Positions 42,589 to 51,080 of a stretch of DNA of 64,000 nt are shown piece by piece; the stretch's first letter is position 1, and every line of letters begins with the position of its first letter. The stretch comes from Streptomyces violascens. Its GTDB lineage: Bacteria; Actinomycetota; Actinomycetes; Streptomycetales; Streptomycetaceae. A model generated the notes under the pieces. That model saw only the letters and a list, made by a program, of their open reading frames with translations. It did no database searches and had not been told where the DNA came from. The position numbers and the translations under genes were made by a program. Location: positions 667,235 to 731,234 of the forward strand of contig NZ_BMUA01000002.1 in assembly GCF_014649955.1 (NCBI RefSeq), read 5' to 3'.

Positions 42589-43875
42589 ATGCCCGACGAA
42601 GAGACCGCCACGCTGAGCCCCGCGCCCGCCGCCCGCACCGAGCCCCTCGAAGCCCCCGCCGAGGCGGGCCGGGTGCCGTCGTGGGCGCGCTGGCTCGTGC
42701 CGCTCGCGCTGGTGCTCGCCGCCCTCAATCTGCGCCCCGCCATCACCAGCCTCGGCTCGCTGATGAAGGAAGTCACCGGCGGGCTGCACATGAGCGGCGG
42801 CATCGCGGGCGTCCTCACCTCGGTCCCGGCGTTCTGCTTCGCCGTGTTCGGCATCATGGCGCCGCGCCTCGCCCGCCGCTTCGGCCCCGGCGCCGTCGTC
42901 TTCGCGGGCATGATCGCCATCACCGCGGGCCTGCTCCTGCGCCCGTTCGCGGGCGGCACCGTCACCTTCCTCGCGGCCAGCGCGCTCGCCCTGATGGGCA
43001 TAGCCGTCAGCAACGTCCTGATGCCGGTGATCGTCAAGCGGTACTTCCCCGACCGGGTCGGCTCGATGACCGGGCTCTACTCGATGGCGCTCGCCGCGGG
43101 CACCTCGCTCGCCGCGGTCACCACCGTGCCCCTCACCGATGCGCTGGGCGGCAGTTGGCGCCAGGGTCTCGGCATCTGGGCGCTGCTCGCCGTCGTCGCG
43201 GTGGCCGCCTGGATCCCGCTGACCCGCGACCGCTCCGGGAGCGCGGGCCCGGCCCTCAGCGCCAAGGAGGAGGCGGCTCCCGCGCTGCGCATCACCCGCA
43301 GCGGCACCGCCTGGGCGCTGGCCTGCTTCTTCGGGCTCCAGGCCACCGGCGCGTACATCACCATGGGCTGGATGCCGACGATCTTCCGCGACGCGGGCGT
43401 CTCGGCCGGCACCGCGGGGCTGCTGCTCTCCATCACCATGGTCATGGGTGTGCCGCTCGGCTTCGTCATCCCGTGGCTGGTCAACCGGCTGCGCAGCCAG
43501 GGCCCCATCGTCGTCGCGCTCGGCAGCTGCGGCCTGGCCGGCTACGCCGGGCTCTACCTCGCGCCGGCCGCCGGAGCCTGGGCCTGGGCGCTGCTGCTCG
43601 GCATCTCCAACTGCGCCTTCCCGCTGGCCCTCACGATGATCGGCAAGCGGTCGCGGACCGGCGCGGGCGTCGTACGGCTCTCCGCCTTCGCCCAGTGCGT
43701 CGGCTACCTGCTCTCCATCCCCGGGCCGCTCCTGGTCGGCGTCCTGCACGACCGCAGCGGCGGCTGGGACCTGCCCATCGCGATGATGGCGGCCCTCATG
43801 GTGCCGCAGATCGTCGTCGGCATCCTGGCGGGCCGCGACCGTACGATCGAGGACGAGGCCGGGGCCCGGCGATAG
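42589..43875 (+). CDS. CynX/NimT-type MFS transporter
   Basis: 428 residues with 12 membrane helices. The N-terminal LALVLAALNLRPAITSLGSLMKEV (about 36-59) is characteristic of the CynX/NimT (cyanate/2-nitroimidazole) branch of the major facilitator superfamily; GLYSMALAAGTSLAAVTTVPL and MGWMPTIFRDAGVSAGTAGLLLS also fit. The central cytoplasmic loop is about residues 205-235. It is probably leaderless and repressed by the divergent GntR protein. Substrate unknown. Confidence 0.92.
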   Translation: MPDEETATLSPAPAARTEPLEAPAEAGRVPSWARWLVPLALVLAALNLRPAITSLGSLMKEVTGGLHMSGGIAGVLTSVPAFCFAVFGIMAPRLARRFGPGAVVFAGMIAITAGLLLRPFAGGTVTFLAASALALMGIAVSNVLMPVIVKRYFPDRVGSMTGLYSMALAAGTSLAAVTTVPLTDALGGSWRQGLGIWALLAVVAVAAWIPLTRDRSGSAGPALSAKEEAAPALRITRSGTAWALACFFGLQATGAYITMGWMPTIFRDAGVSAGTAGLLLSITMVMGVPLGFVIPWLVNRLRSQGPIVVALGSCGLAGYAGLYLAPAAGAWAWALLLGISNCAFPLALTMIGKRSRTGAGVVRLSAFAQCVGYLLSIPGPLLVGVLHDRSGGWDLPIAMMAALMVPQIVVGILAGRDRTIEDEAGARR

Positions 43876-43905
43876 CGGGCGAAACCCGGATGCGACACTG
43901 GCCGC

Positions 43906-44022
43906 ATGCCAGTGCTCGAACCCAATCCGCAGAACAGCCACAAGAAGCTCCTGCTCGTGCTCGGCGCGATGCTCGCCGTCACGGTCGTCGTCGCCGTCAT
44001 CGCGACGATCGCCTCCCCCTGA
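43906..44022 (+). CDS. SGM_5486-type transporter-associated micro-protein
   Basis: 38 residues, MPVLEPNPQNSHKKLLLVLGAM then one membrane helix (about 14-35, LLLVLGAMLAVTVVVAVIATIA) and SP at the end. It begins 30 nt after the MFS stop on the same strand. Databases hold a Streptomyces family of this kind named for association with transporters. Its constant position behind the MFS gene suggests a membrane micro-subunit, which is an inference. Confidence 0.82.
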   Translation: MPVLEPNPQNSHKKLLLVLGAMLAVTVVVAVIATIASP

Positions 44023-44093
44023 CCGAGGCCCGACCGAGGCCCGACGGACTCCCGACCGGGGTCGGCCGACACCCGGCCGCTTGCCCCGGACGG

Positions 44094-44123
44094 GGGGATG
44101 GTGGTGCTAGCCCCACCATCCCC
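44094..44123. terminator. Hairpin between the micro-protein and the next gene
   Basis: GGGGATGGTGG (44094-44104), loop TGCTAGCC, CCACCATCCCC (44113-44123): perfect 11-bp stem, 71 nt after the micro-protein stop. A GC-rich, A/T-poor tail (CTAGGGGGG) follows instead of a U-tract. On the minus strand the flanking bases read TTGACCCTGACCCTG, a good -35, so it could also belong to a promoter. Confidence 0.6.
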
Positions 44124-44260
44124 TAGGGGGGCAGGGTCAGGGTCAAGTGGGTGGGTCACCGGATGGGATGACGTCCGCCGGATCCGTAGGTTTTGAAGTA
44201 CCGCGACGAACGCCCCGTTCGCCCGCGGCACTCGAACCCGGAACCCACACGGAGGCGGTC

Positions 44261-44467
44261 ATGTCGGCCCACACCCACCCCAGGTCCCCCCAACCGGCCG
44301 CGGGTGGCGTCGACTTCAAGCTGCCGTGGTGGGGCGTCGTGCTGCCCGCGATCGCGTTCTTCGTGCTGCTCGCGCTCGTCATCGGATCGGGCGACGCCCA
44401 CGCCGTCTCCGGCGACGGCACCCTCACCCACCTCGTCGACCGCATCCACGAGAGCCTCTCGCACTAG
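44261..44467 (+). CDS. Small hypothetical membrane protein
   Basis: 68 residues: MSAHTHPRSPQPAAGGVDFK, then one membrane helix (about 21-44, LPWWGVVLPAIAFFVLLALVIG) and a short external tail DAHAVSGDGTLTHLVDRIHESLSH. GGAGG lies 5-6 nt before the ATG. It recalls the small Streptomyces membrane proteins of unknown role seen in this region. It precedes the SixA gene by 95 nt on the same strand. Confidence 0.75.
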   Translation: MSAHTHPRSPQPAAGGVDFKLPWWGVVLPAIAFFVLLALVIGSGDAHAVSGDGTLTHLVDRIHESLSH

Positions 44468-44562
44468 GTCGCGAAAGCATCGCCCACCCCACTCGTCACC
44501 CCTCTGGCGGAGCCCGCGAACACCCTGCGCCCGATGGCGCGATTCATGCGAAGCTGGGGAAC

Positions 44563-45081
44563 ATGAGCGTCGATACACCCCGCAGGATCGTCCTTCTGAG
44601 GCACGCGAAAGCCGACTGGCCCCAGGTGTCCGACCACGACCGGCCGCTCGCCGAACGGGGCAGGGCGGACGCCCCCGTCGCCGGCCGCTGGCTGGCCGGG
44701 GCCGGCGTCGCCCCGGACCTCGCCCTCTGCTCCAGCGCGGCCAGGACCCGCGAGACCTGGAAGCTCGCCGTCCAGGAACTGCCGCAGCGCCCCAAGACGG
44801 TGTACGAGGAGAGGATGTACGAGGCCTCCCTCGGCGAACTGATCGCGCTGGTCAACGAGACCCCCGACGACGTCGCCGACCTCCTGCTCGTCGGGCACAA
44901 CCCCGGGATGCACGCGCTCGCCGACGCGCTCGCCGGTGACGCCGAGGGCGACGTACTGGCCCGGATGAACCGCAGCGGCTTCCCCACCTGCGCCGTCGCC
45001 GTGCTCACCTTCAACGGCTCCTGGAAGTCCGTGGAGCACGGAGTGGGCAGGCTCGTCTCCTTCTGGGCCCCGCACGCCTGA
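44563..45081 (+). CDS. SixA-type histidine phosphatase
   Basis: 172 residues. The phosphoglycerate mutase-like motif RRIVLLRHAKADWPQ (His about 15, RHAK) and the second His in LLLVGHNPGMHALADALAG (about 109-127) are the SixA signatures. ALCSSAARTRETW provides the conserved Arg. SixA of E. coli removes phosphate from His residues of phosphotransfer proteins; the substrate in Streptomyces is unknown. It converges on serB; a hairpin lies between. Confidence 0.93.
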   Translation: MSVDTPRRIVLLRHAKADWPQVSDHDRPLAERGRADAPVAGRWLAGAGVAPDLALCSSAARTRETWKLAVQELPQRPKTVYEERMYEASLGELIALVNETPDDVADLLLVGHNPGMHALADALAGDAEGDVLARMNRSGFPTCAVAVLTFNGSWKSVEHGVGRLVSFWAPHA

Positions 45082-45104
45082 CCTCGTAACGAACGCTTTC
45101 GTAT

Positions 45105-45149
45105 GCGGTGAAGGCCCCGGTACGCAACGCGCGCCGGGGCCTTCACCGC
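45105..45149. terminator. Bidirectional terminator between sixA and serB
   Basis: GCGGTGAAGGCCCCGG (45105-45120) pairs perfectly with CCGGGGCCTTCACCGC (45134-45149) around a 13-nt loop, between two convergent genes. Confidence 0.87.
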
Positions 45150-45160
45150 GTACGGGCGGT

Positions 45161-46402
45161 TCAGTCGACGAGGCCGTCCGCCGCCTCGACCTCTTCCCGC
45201 GTGATGCCGAGCAGATAGAGCACGGTGTCGAGGAAGGGCACGTTCACCGCGGTGTGCGCGGCCTCGCGGACCACCGGCTTGGCGTTGAAGGCGACACCGA
45301 GGCCCGCCGCGTTCAGCATGTCGAGGTCGTTGGCGCCGTCGCCGATCGCCACCGTCTGGGCCAGCGGCACCCCGGCCTCGGCGGCGAACTCCCGCAGCAG
45401 CCGCGCCTTCCCGGCCCGGTCGACGATGTCGCCCGTGACCCGGCCGGTGAACTTGCCGTCCTCGATCTCCAGGGTGTTGGCGGAGGCGAAGTCGAGGCCG
45501 AGACGGTCCTTGAGGTCGTCGGTGACCTGGGTGAACCCGCCCGAGACGACGCCCACTTGATAGCCGAGCGCCTTGAGCGTACGGATCAGAGTGCGGGCAC
45601 CGGGCGTGAGCCGGACCTCGGCCCGCACCTTGTCCACCACCGACGCGTCCAGGCCGCGAAGGAGCGCCACCCGGGCGTGCAGCGACTGCTCGAAGTCCAG
45701 CTCGCCGCGCATCGCGGCGGCGGTGACCTCGGCGACCTCGTCCTCGCACCCGGCGTGCGCGGCGAAGAGCTCGATCACCTCGTCCTGGATCAGCGTGGAG
45801 TCCACGTCCATCACGACGAGCCGCTGGGCCCGCCGGTGCAGCCCCGCCGAGACGACGGCCACGTCCACGCCGAGGGCGGCGGCCTCGGTCGCGAGCGCGG
45901 TGCGCAGCGGCGCGGTCTCCACTCCGGACACAGCGAACTCCACTGCCGTGACCGGGTACTTGGCGAGCCGGAAGATACGGTCGATGTTGCCGCCGGTGGC
46001 GGTGATGCTGGCCGCTATGGCCGCCGTGGACTCGGCGGTCAGCGGGTGGCCGAGCACCGTGACGTGCGAACGGCCGCTGCCGCGCGGCCTGTTGTCGCCG
46101 ATGCCGGAGATGATCTCGGCTTCGAGCTTGAGCGATTCGGCCCAGCTGTGCACGGTGGCACGCAGTTCCCCCGAGGAGGCGACCGTCGGCGCGGTGACGA
46201 GCACGCACAGGACGAGGCGGCCACGGGAGACGACCTGTTCGATGTCCACGACATCGACGGAGTAGGCGGCGAGGGTGTCGAAGAGCCCGGCGGTGATGCC
46301 GGGGCGGTCCTTGCCGAAGATCTTGACGAGGAGGGTGGGTACGTCAGAGCTCTGACCGGCGTCGGAGTTCTGGCCGGCGGGGGGCAGGGGCGATGGCGTC
46401 AT
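45161..46402 (-). CDS. serB: Phosphoserine phosphatase SerB with ACT domain
   Basis: 413 residues. Residues about 20-100 form an ACT domain (TLLVKIFGKDRPGITAGLFDTLAAYSVDVVDIEQV), followed by a second degenerate ACT-like segment (HVTVLGHPLTAESTAAIAASI). The HAD phosphatase domain begins at LVVMDVDSTLIQDEVIELFA (about 201-220) and includes VSGGFTQV and IGDGANDLDMLNAAGLGVAFNAKP (about 352-375). It makes serine in the last step of the phosphorylated pathway and is likely inhibited by serine through the ACT domains. ATG at 46402 preferred; a GTG four codons upstream is possible. Confidence 0.96.
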   Translation of the reverse strand: MTPSPLPPAGQNSDAGQSSDVPTLLVKIFGKDRPGITAGLFDTLAAYSVDVVDIEQVVSRGRLVLCVLVTAPTVASSGELRATVHSWAESLKLEAEIISGIGDNRPRGSGRSHVTVLGHPLTAESTAAIAASITATGGNIDRIFRLAKYPVTAVEFAVSGVETAPLRTALATEAAALGVDVAVVSAGLHRRAQRLVVMDVDSTLIQDEVIELFAAHAGCEDEVAEVTAAAMRGELDFEQSLHARVALLRGLDASVVDKVRAEVRLTPGARTLIRTLKALGYQVGVVSGGFTQVTDDLKDRLGLDFASANTLEIEDGKFTGRVTGDIVDRAGKARLLREFAAEAGVPLAQTVAIGDGANDLDMLNAAGLGVAFNAKPVVREAAHTAVNVPFLDTVLYLLGITREEVEAADGLVD

Positions 46403-46504
46403 GGTGATCCCCACCGTATCCGGCCACGGCTCACGCCCGGCACGCCGTCCCGCCCTGCGGACAGTGCCCCCTCGTACGGCCCCGTCACCGGGACGGCGTG
46501 CTGT

Positions 46505-48106
46505 TCAGCGGCGGCCCCGCGGCACCCCGGGCGGAGGCGGCGGACCCTCCTCCGGGGGCCGGTACGGGCGGGGCGCCGCCCGGGGGCGGCCCGGGGGGCC
46601 CGGCATCGTGGGGGAGCCGTGCAGGCCCGGCGGCAGCTTCAGATACGGGTTGGTGTCGGGGTTCGGCGGGCGGTAGGACGGCGCCGCCGGGTTGTACGGG
46701 CCCGGCACCGTCTCCTCGCGGGGCCCGGGCGCGCCGGGTGCCGAGACGCGGGCCAGGACCGCGGCCCGCCGCCCCGCCGCCCCCGCCGTCCGGGCGAGCA
46801 GCGCGCCCACCGCGCCCGCCACGGCCCCCCACCCGGCGCCGAGCGCGAGGGCGAGCCCCGCGTTGCCGTGCAGCTCGATGCCCGCCCCGAACGCGTCGAA
46901 GCCCAGAACCGAGAGCGACGCGTTCGCGGACACCCCGGTGAGCCACACCATCAGGGGCAGCGCCACCGCGGCGGCCGCGGCCAGCGACAGCGCACACCGC
47001 CCCACGAAGGCACCGGGCGAGCGCCCGCCCACCGGCGTACGGGCCGCGGCGAGCACCCCCGCGTACAGCATGAGCACCCCCGTAGCCACCGCCAACAACC
47101 AGACCCGGTGGTCGAGTTGGGCGATCCGCCCCAGTGTCACCGGCTCGTCGCTCCTCGCCCCGACGAGCCGGTCGAGCGGGTCGGGCAGGACGGTGGCGAG
47201 GGTGCCCGTGGCCCGGCCGTGCCAGGGCACGAAGAGGCCGAGCGGGATGGCCAGCCACACCCCGTTGGGCGCGCCGAGCAGGGCCGCGCCCGCGATCCGC
47301 TTCGGGTGGGCGTCGCCGATCGCCGCGTACGCCGCCGCCGCGAGCCCCGCCACGACCGCCACCAGGATCACCGTCACCAGCGCGGAGACCGCGGGCCGCA
47401 CCACCCGGTGCAGCGCCGACCAGCCGCGCGGCAGCGGGGTGCGGCGCGAGGCGAGCAGGGCGATCACCAGGACCGCGAGCACCCAGCACGCGGCGCCCGC
47501 CAGCGAGCGGGTCGTCTCGACGCTGAAGCCGACCTGCGCCCTGGCGTCCGCGAGATCGGCGAGCCGGCCGGGCAGCAGGCCGCCGACGTCCCCGAGGCCG
47601 GGGATGCCCGGCACGCCGGGCACCTTCACCCGGCCGAGGCCCAGCTGGGAGCCGTCGAGCGTGATGAGGTCGTGGCCGGCCCAGGCGAGCCCGCCGACGA
47701 CGGCGACGAACAGGACGGCCACCGCGGCCGCGCGGGCCGTGAGTTCGGCGCCGGAGATCCAGGCTCCGGCGGCCCGTAGCGAGCGGAGGAAGAAGAAGGC
47801 GAGCAGCAGGGCGCCCGCGAGCCCGACGCCCAGTGGCGTGAAATCGACGGCCGTTTTCGCCTCCGCGCCGGTGAGGCCGAACGCCGAGACGTCGCCGGAC
47901 GGGGTGACCGAGCCGCCGGCCCCGAGCACCACCACGGCCGCGGTCATCGGGCCGAGCGCCCCCGCCGCGTCGGCCCCGAGCAGATGCAGTCCGAGCGCGG
48001 CCGTGCCCGCCATGGCGACCAGTGCCCAGCTCACCGACGCGATCGAGGCGAGCACGACATCGCCCCACCGGATCGCACCTCGGACGTCGTTGTCGCCCAC
48101 GCTCAT
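46505..48106 (-). CDS. Streptophobe family integral membrane protein
   Basis: 533 residues, very hydrophobic, with about eight to ten membrane helices. It starts MSVGDNDVRGAIRWGDVVLASIASVSWALVAMAG and contains long Ala/Gly/Leu/Val helices separated by short loops, such as WISGAELTARAAAVAVLFVAVVGGLAWAGHDLITLDGSQLG and IPLGLFVPWHGRATG. The last 80 residues (about 450-533) are Pro/Gly/Arg-rich and cytoplasmic (PGPYNPAAPSYRPPNPDTNPYL). Databases name this Streptomyces-only family streptophobe; the function is unknown. It sits 102 nt upstream of serB on the same strand. Confidence 0.88.
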   Translation of the reverse strand: MSVGDNDVRGAIRWGDVVLASIASVSWALVAMAGTAALGLHLLGADAAGALGPMTAAVVVLGAGGSVTPSGDVSAFGLTGAEAKTAVDFTPLGVGLAGALLLAFFFLRSLRAAGAWISGAELTARAAAVAVLFVAVVGGLAWAGHDLITLDGSQLGLGRVKVPGVPGIPGLGDVGGLLPGRLADLADARAQVGFSVETTRSLAGAACWVLAVLVIALLASRRTPLPRGWSALHRVVRPAVSALVTVILVAVVAGLAAAAYAAIGDAHPKRIAGAALLGAPNGVWLAIPLGLFVPWHGRATGTLATVLPDPLDRLVGARSDEPVTLGRIAQLDHRVWLLAVATGVLMLYAGVLAAARTPVGGRSPGAFVGRCALSLAAAAAVALPLMVWLTGVSANASLSVLGFDAFGAGIELHGNAGLALALGAGWGAVAGAVGALLARTAGAAGRRAAVLARVSAPGAPGPREETVPGPYNPAAPSYRPPNPDTNPYLKLPPGLHGSPTMPGPPGRPRAAPRPYRPPEEGPPPPPGVPRGRR

Positions 48107-48194
48107 CAGGACCCCCCGATACGAGCCGACTTGCCCCTATTCACACGGAGGGACCATTTTCATCCGCTGCCATGTTCATTTATGGGCGGACATC

Positions 48195-48386
48195 ATGATC
48201 CGTACGCACTCATGGGTGCTTACTACTCTCGGGGGGCGTTTGGTCCACGTCAACGGGCGGGCCGCGGGCGCCTGTTGCACGACCGCGACCGGACTGTGCC
48301 GGGTCTGTGCACGTAATTCACAAGGCCCGGGTTTCGGATACGAGCCCGGGCCTGAAATAGTTCCCCACGATGTTCACCATCCCTAG
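48195..48386 (+). CDS. Possible short Cys-rich leader ORF
   Basis: A 63-codon frame in the 348-base gap between streptophobe and the FHA-ABC gene: MIRTHSWVLTTLGGRLVHVN, GRAAGACCTTATGLCRVCARN and a Pro-rich end. The segment RLVHVNGRAAGACC loosely resembles the HVDLxRxxSAxC core of actinobacterial leader peptides. No good ribosome binding site precedes it, and a hairpin and a -10 like TAGACT (48384-48389) lie at its end, so it may be untranslated. Confidence 0.25.
   Translation: MIRTHSWVLTTLGGRLVHVNGRAAGACCTTATGLCRVCARNSQGPGFGYEPGPEIVPHDVHHP
48323..48353 (+). other. GC-rich hairpin in the leader of the FHA-ABC gene
   Basis: AGGCCCGGG (48323-48331) and CCCGGGCCT (48345-48353), loop of 13 nt. 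It ends 31 nt before the TAGACT -10 candidate of the FHA-ABC gene, so it is probably a terminator of upstream transcription or part of a longer leader. The rest of the 48107-48454 gap shows only the possible ORF above and a second small stem, CCTCC/GGAGG, just before the ABC start. Confidence 0.5.
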
Positions 48387-48454
48387 ACTCCCTGTGTCGG
48401 GAGTCACAGGCCTCCGGTGCGGAGGTCTTTCGGGGGACGATAAGTGGGGCTGGA

Positions 48455-50974
48455 GTGCCGGAACTCGTACTGGAATTGAATGGCAGCACCTGGACGCTCG
48501 ATCCGTCCAGGTCGTACACCCTCGGGCGTGATCCGCAGGGTGACCTCGTGGTCGACGACGCCAGAGTCTCGTGGCGCCACGCCACGATCAGCTGGGGCGG
48601 CCGCAGTTGGGTCATCGAGGATCACGGATCGACCAACGGCACTTATGTGCAGGGCCAGCGGATCCACCAGATGGAAATCGGCCCCGGCTCTTCCGTCCAC
48701 CTCGGCAACGCCACCGACGGCCCGCGGCTGAATCTGAGCGGTGCCGCCGCGGCCGCCTACGCGCAGCCCGCCCCGGCCCAGCAGGCGCAGGCCGCGCCCG
48801 CCCACCCGCAGCCCCAGCAGGCTCCGCCGCAGCAACAGTGGCAGCAGCAGCCCCAGCAGGCTCAGGTCCCGCCGCAGCAGCAGTGGCAGCAGCCTCAGCC
48901 TCAGCAGCCGCAGTTCCCGCAACAGCAGGGTGGCGGCGCCGCGGGTGCTCCGCCGGTCTACGGCGACCGCAGCCCGACCACGTTCCACCAGGTCGCGCTC
49001 GGCCGGGTCATGCGGATCGGCCGTGCGCTGGAGAACGAGCTGGTGGTCTCCGACCTCCAGGTCTCGCGCCACCACGCCGAGTTCCACGCGACGCCCGACG
49101 GCCGGATGGAGATCCGCGACCTCGGGTCCCACAACGGCACCTACGTCAACGGTCAGCCGATCGCCAAGGGCGGCAGCGTCCTGCTCGGCCCGCAGGACAT
49201 CGTCGGCGTCGGCCACTCGACCTTCCGCATCGTCGGCGACCGGCTCGAAGAGTTCGTCGACACCGGTGACGTCTCCTTCTCGGCCCGCCACCTGACCGTC
49301 ACGGTCGACGGCGGCAAGGACATCCTCAAGGACGTCTCCTTCGGCGTCCCCGAGAAGTCCCTCATCGCGGTCATCGGCCCCTCGGGCTCCGGAAAGTCCA
49401 CCCTGCTCAAGGCGCTCACCGGCTACCGGCCCGCCAACAAGGGTGACGTCCTCTACGACAACCGGAACCTGTACAAGCAGTTCGCCGAGCTGCGCCAGCG
49501 CATCGGTCTGGTCCCGCAGGACGACATCCTGCACAAGGAGCTGACCGTCAAGAAGGCGCTGAAGTACGCGGCCAAGCTGCGCTTCCCCGCCGACACCACC
49601 GAGAACGAGCGCCAGCAGCGCATCGACGAGGTGCTGCGCGAGCTCAAGCTGGACATCCACAAGGAGAAGAAGGTCACCTCCCTCTCCGGTGGCCAGCGCA
49701 AGCGCGTCTCGGTGGCCCTGGAGCTCCTGACCAAGCCGTCGCTGATCTTCCTCGACGAGCCCACCTCGGGCCTCGACCCGGGCATGGACCGCGATGTCAT
49801 GCAGCTGCTCCGCGGCCTCGCCGACGACGGCCGCACGGTCCTCGTGGTGACCCACTCGGTGGCCGAGCTCGCCATCTGCGACAAGCTGCTCGTGATGGCG
49901 CCGGGCGGCTCGGTGGCGTACTTCGGTCCGCCCGAGGAGGCGCTGAACTTCTTCGGCTACAGCACGTGGGCCGATGTCTTCTCCGCCTTCGAGAGCTACC
50001 GCGACTACGACTGGGCCGGCCGCTGGAAGGGCTCGCAGCACTACCAGATGTACGCCGCGGACATCGACGCCGTGGCCCCGCAGTCCGTACAGATGCCGCC
50101 GGCCCAGGCGATGAAGCCGCCGAAGCCGCAGGGCTGGGTCTCCCAGCTGTGGACCCTGATGCGCCGCTACGTCTCGGTCATCGCCTCCGACAAGGGCTTC
50201 CTCGCCCTGTCGGTGGCCCTGCCCGCGGTGATCGGCTCGGTCAGCGTGGTCATCCCGGCGAAGTTCGGCCTCGCGCCGCCCACGCCGCCGTCCCGGTTCA
50301 ACGGCGACGCCGGCACGATCATGCTGATCCTCGCGGTCGGCATGTGCTTCTCCGGCGCGGCCAACTCCGTACGAGAACTGATCAAGGAACGGGTCATCTA
50401 CGAACGGGAACGGGCCACCGGCCTGTCCCGCTCGGCGTACCTGATGTCCAAGATCCTTGTACTCGGCGTCATCACGGCCTTCCAGGGCGTGATCCTCTGC
50501 GTGATCGGCTTCTCGACCCGCAAGCTGCCCACCGAGGGCCTCGTGATGCCGCCCGCGGTCGAGATGTGCCTGGTCGTGATCGCGCTCGGCTTCACCTCGA
50601 TGATGTTCGGCCTGATCATCTCCTCGCTGGTGAAGACCTCCGAGAAGACGATGCCGCTCCTGGTCATGTTCGCCATCGTGCAGGTCGTCTTCACCGGCAT
50701 CCTGTTCAAGGTGTACGACTCGGTCGGCCTGGAGCAGTTCGCCTGGCTGATGCCGTCGCGCTGGGCCATCGCGGGCGTCGGCACGACGCTCGACCTGTCC
50801 CACCTGATGGGGCCGATGGACCAGAACGACCCGACCAACCTCGACCCGCTGTGGAAGCACGAGGCGTCGCAGTGGTTCATCAACATCTCGGTGCTGCTGT
50901 TCATCGGCGTCGTCCTCGGCTTCTTCGTCGCGCGTCTGCTGCGCCGCCACGAGCCCGAGGTCATGCGCAAGTAG
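48455..50974 (+). CDS. FHA-FHA ABC exporter (Rv1747-like fused ATPase/permease)
   Basis: 839 residues. FHA domain 1 (about 1-95) has SYTLGRDPQGDLVVDDARVSWRHA and DHGSTNGTYVQG; FHA domain 2 (about 182-268) has MRIGRALENELVVSDLQVSRHHAEF and LGSHNGTYVNG. They are separated by a Gln/Pro/Ala-rich linker (about 97-165). The ATPase (about 280-510) has Walker A GPSGSGKSTLL, signature SLSGGQRKRVSVAL and Walker B LIFLDEPTSGLD. An ABC2-type permease with about six helices follows (about 570-835). This is the domain order of mycobacterial Rv1747, which is controlled by Ser/Thr kinase phosphorylation read by its FHA domains. GTG at 48455. Likely an exporter of a lipid or envelope precursor. Confidence 0.93.
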   Translation: MPELVLELNGSTWTLDPSRSYTLGRDPQGDLVVDDARVSWRHATISWGGRSWVIEDHGSTNGTYVQGQRIHQMEIGPGSSVHLGNATDGPRLNLSGAAAAAYAQPAPAQQAQAAPAHPQPQQAPPQQQWQQQPQQAQVPPQQQWQQPQPQQPQFPQQQGGGAAGAPPVYGDRSPTTFHQVALGRVMRIGRALENELVVSDLQVSRHHAEFHATPDGRMEIRDLGSHNGTYVNGQPIAKGGSVLLGPQDIVGVGHSTFRIVGDRLEEFVDTGDVSFSARHLTVTVDGGKDILKDVSFGVPEKSLIAVIGPSGSGKSTLLKALTGYRPANKGDVLYDNRNLYKQFAELRQRIGLVPQDDILHKELTVKKALKYAAKLRFPADTTENERQQRIDEVLRELKLDIHKEKKVTSLSGGQRKRVSVALELLTKPSLIFLDEPTSGLDPGMDRDVMQLLRGLADDGRTVLVVTHSVAELAICDKLLVMAPGGSVAYFGPPEEALNFFGYSTWADVFSAFESYRDYDWAGRWKGSQHYQMYAADIDAVAPQSVQMPPAQAMKPPKPQGWVSQLWTLMRRYVSVIASDKGFLALSVALPAVIGSVSVVIPAKFGLAPPTPPSRFNGDAGTIMLILAVGMCFSGAANSVRELIKERVIYERERATGLSRSAYLMSKILVLGVITAFQGVILCVIGFSTRKLPTEGLVMPPAVEMCLVVIALGFTSMMFGLIISSLVKTSEKTMPLLVMFAIVQVVFTGILFKVYDSVGLEQFAWLMPSRWAIAGVGTTLDLSHLMGPMDQNDPTNLDPLWKHEASQWFINISVLLFIGVVLGFFVARLLRRHEPEVMRK

Positions 50975-50992
50975 CCTGCGCCTGACAACGCG

Positions 50993-51028
50993 AGAAGGGC
51001 GGCACCCCCGAGGGGGTGCCGCCCTTCT
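50993..51028. terminator. Bidirectional terminator after the FHA-ABC gene
   Basis: AGAAGGGCGGCACCCCC (50993-51009) pairs perfectly with GGGGGTGCCGCCCTTCT (51012-51028); the innermost bases CCCCCGAGGGGG leave a minimal loop. It serves the convergent FHA-ABC and SLT genes. Confidence 0.92.
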
Positions 51029-51080
51029 GCTGCGTCCGGAGAGATCGGCCGTCCGGAGAGGACCAGCGGTCCGATGCGGA

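Noticed and set aside
48404..50950. An 848-codon antisense frame over the FHA-ABC gene
   Set aside because: It has low-complexity composition (runs of His, Arg, Val, Asp) and no domain; the sense strand encodes a clear FHA-FHA-ABC protein.
48455..50974. Rejecting the FHA domains as spurious
   Set aside because: Considered because of the Gln-rich linker, but both domains carry the G-R, S-x-x-H and N-G-T motifs, so they were kept.
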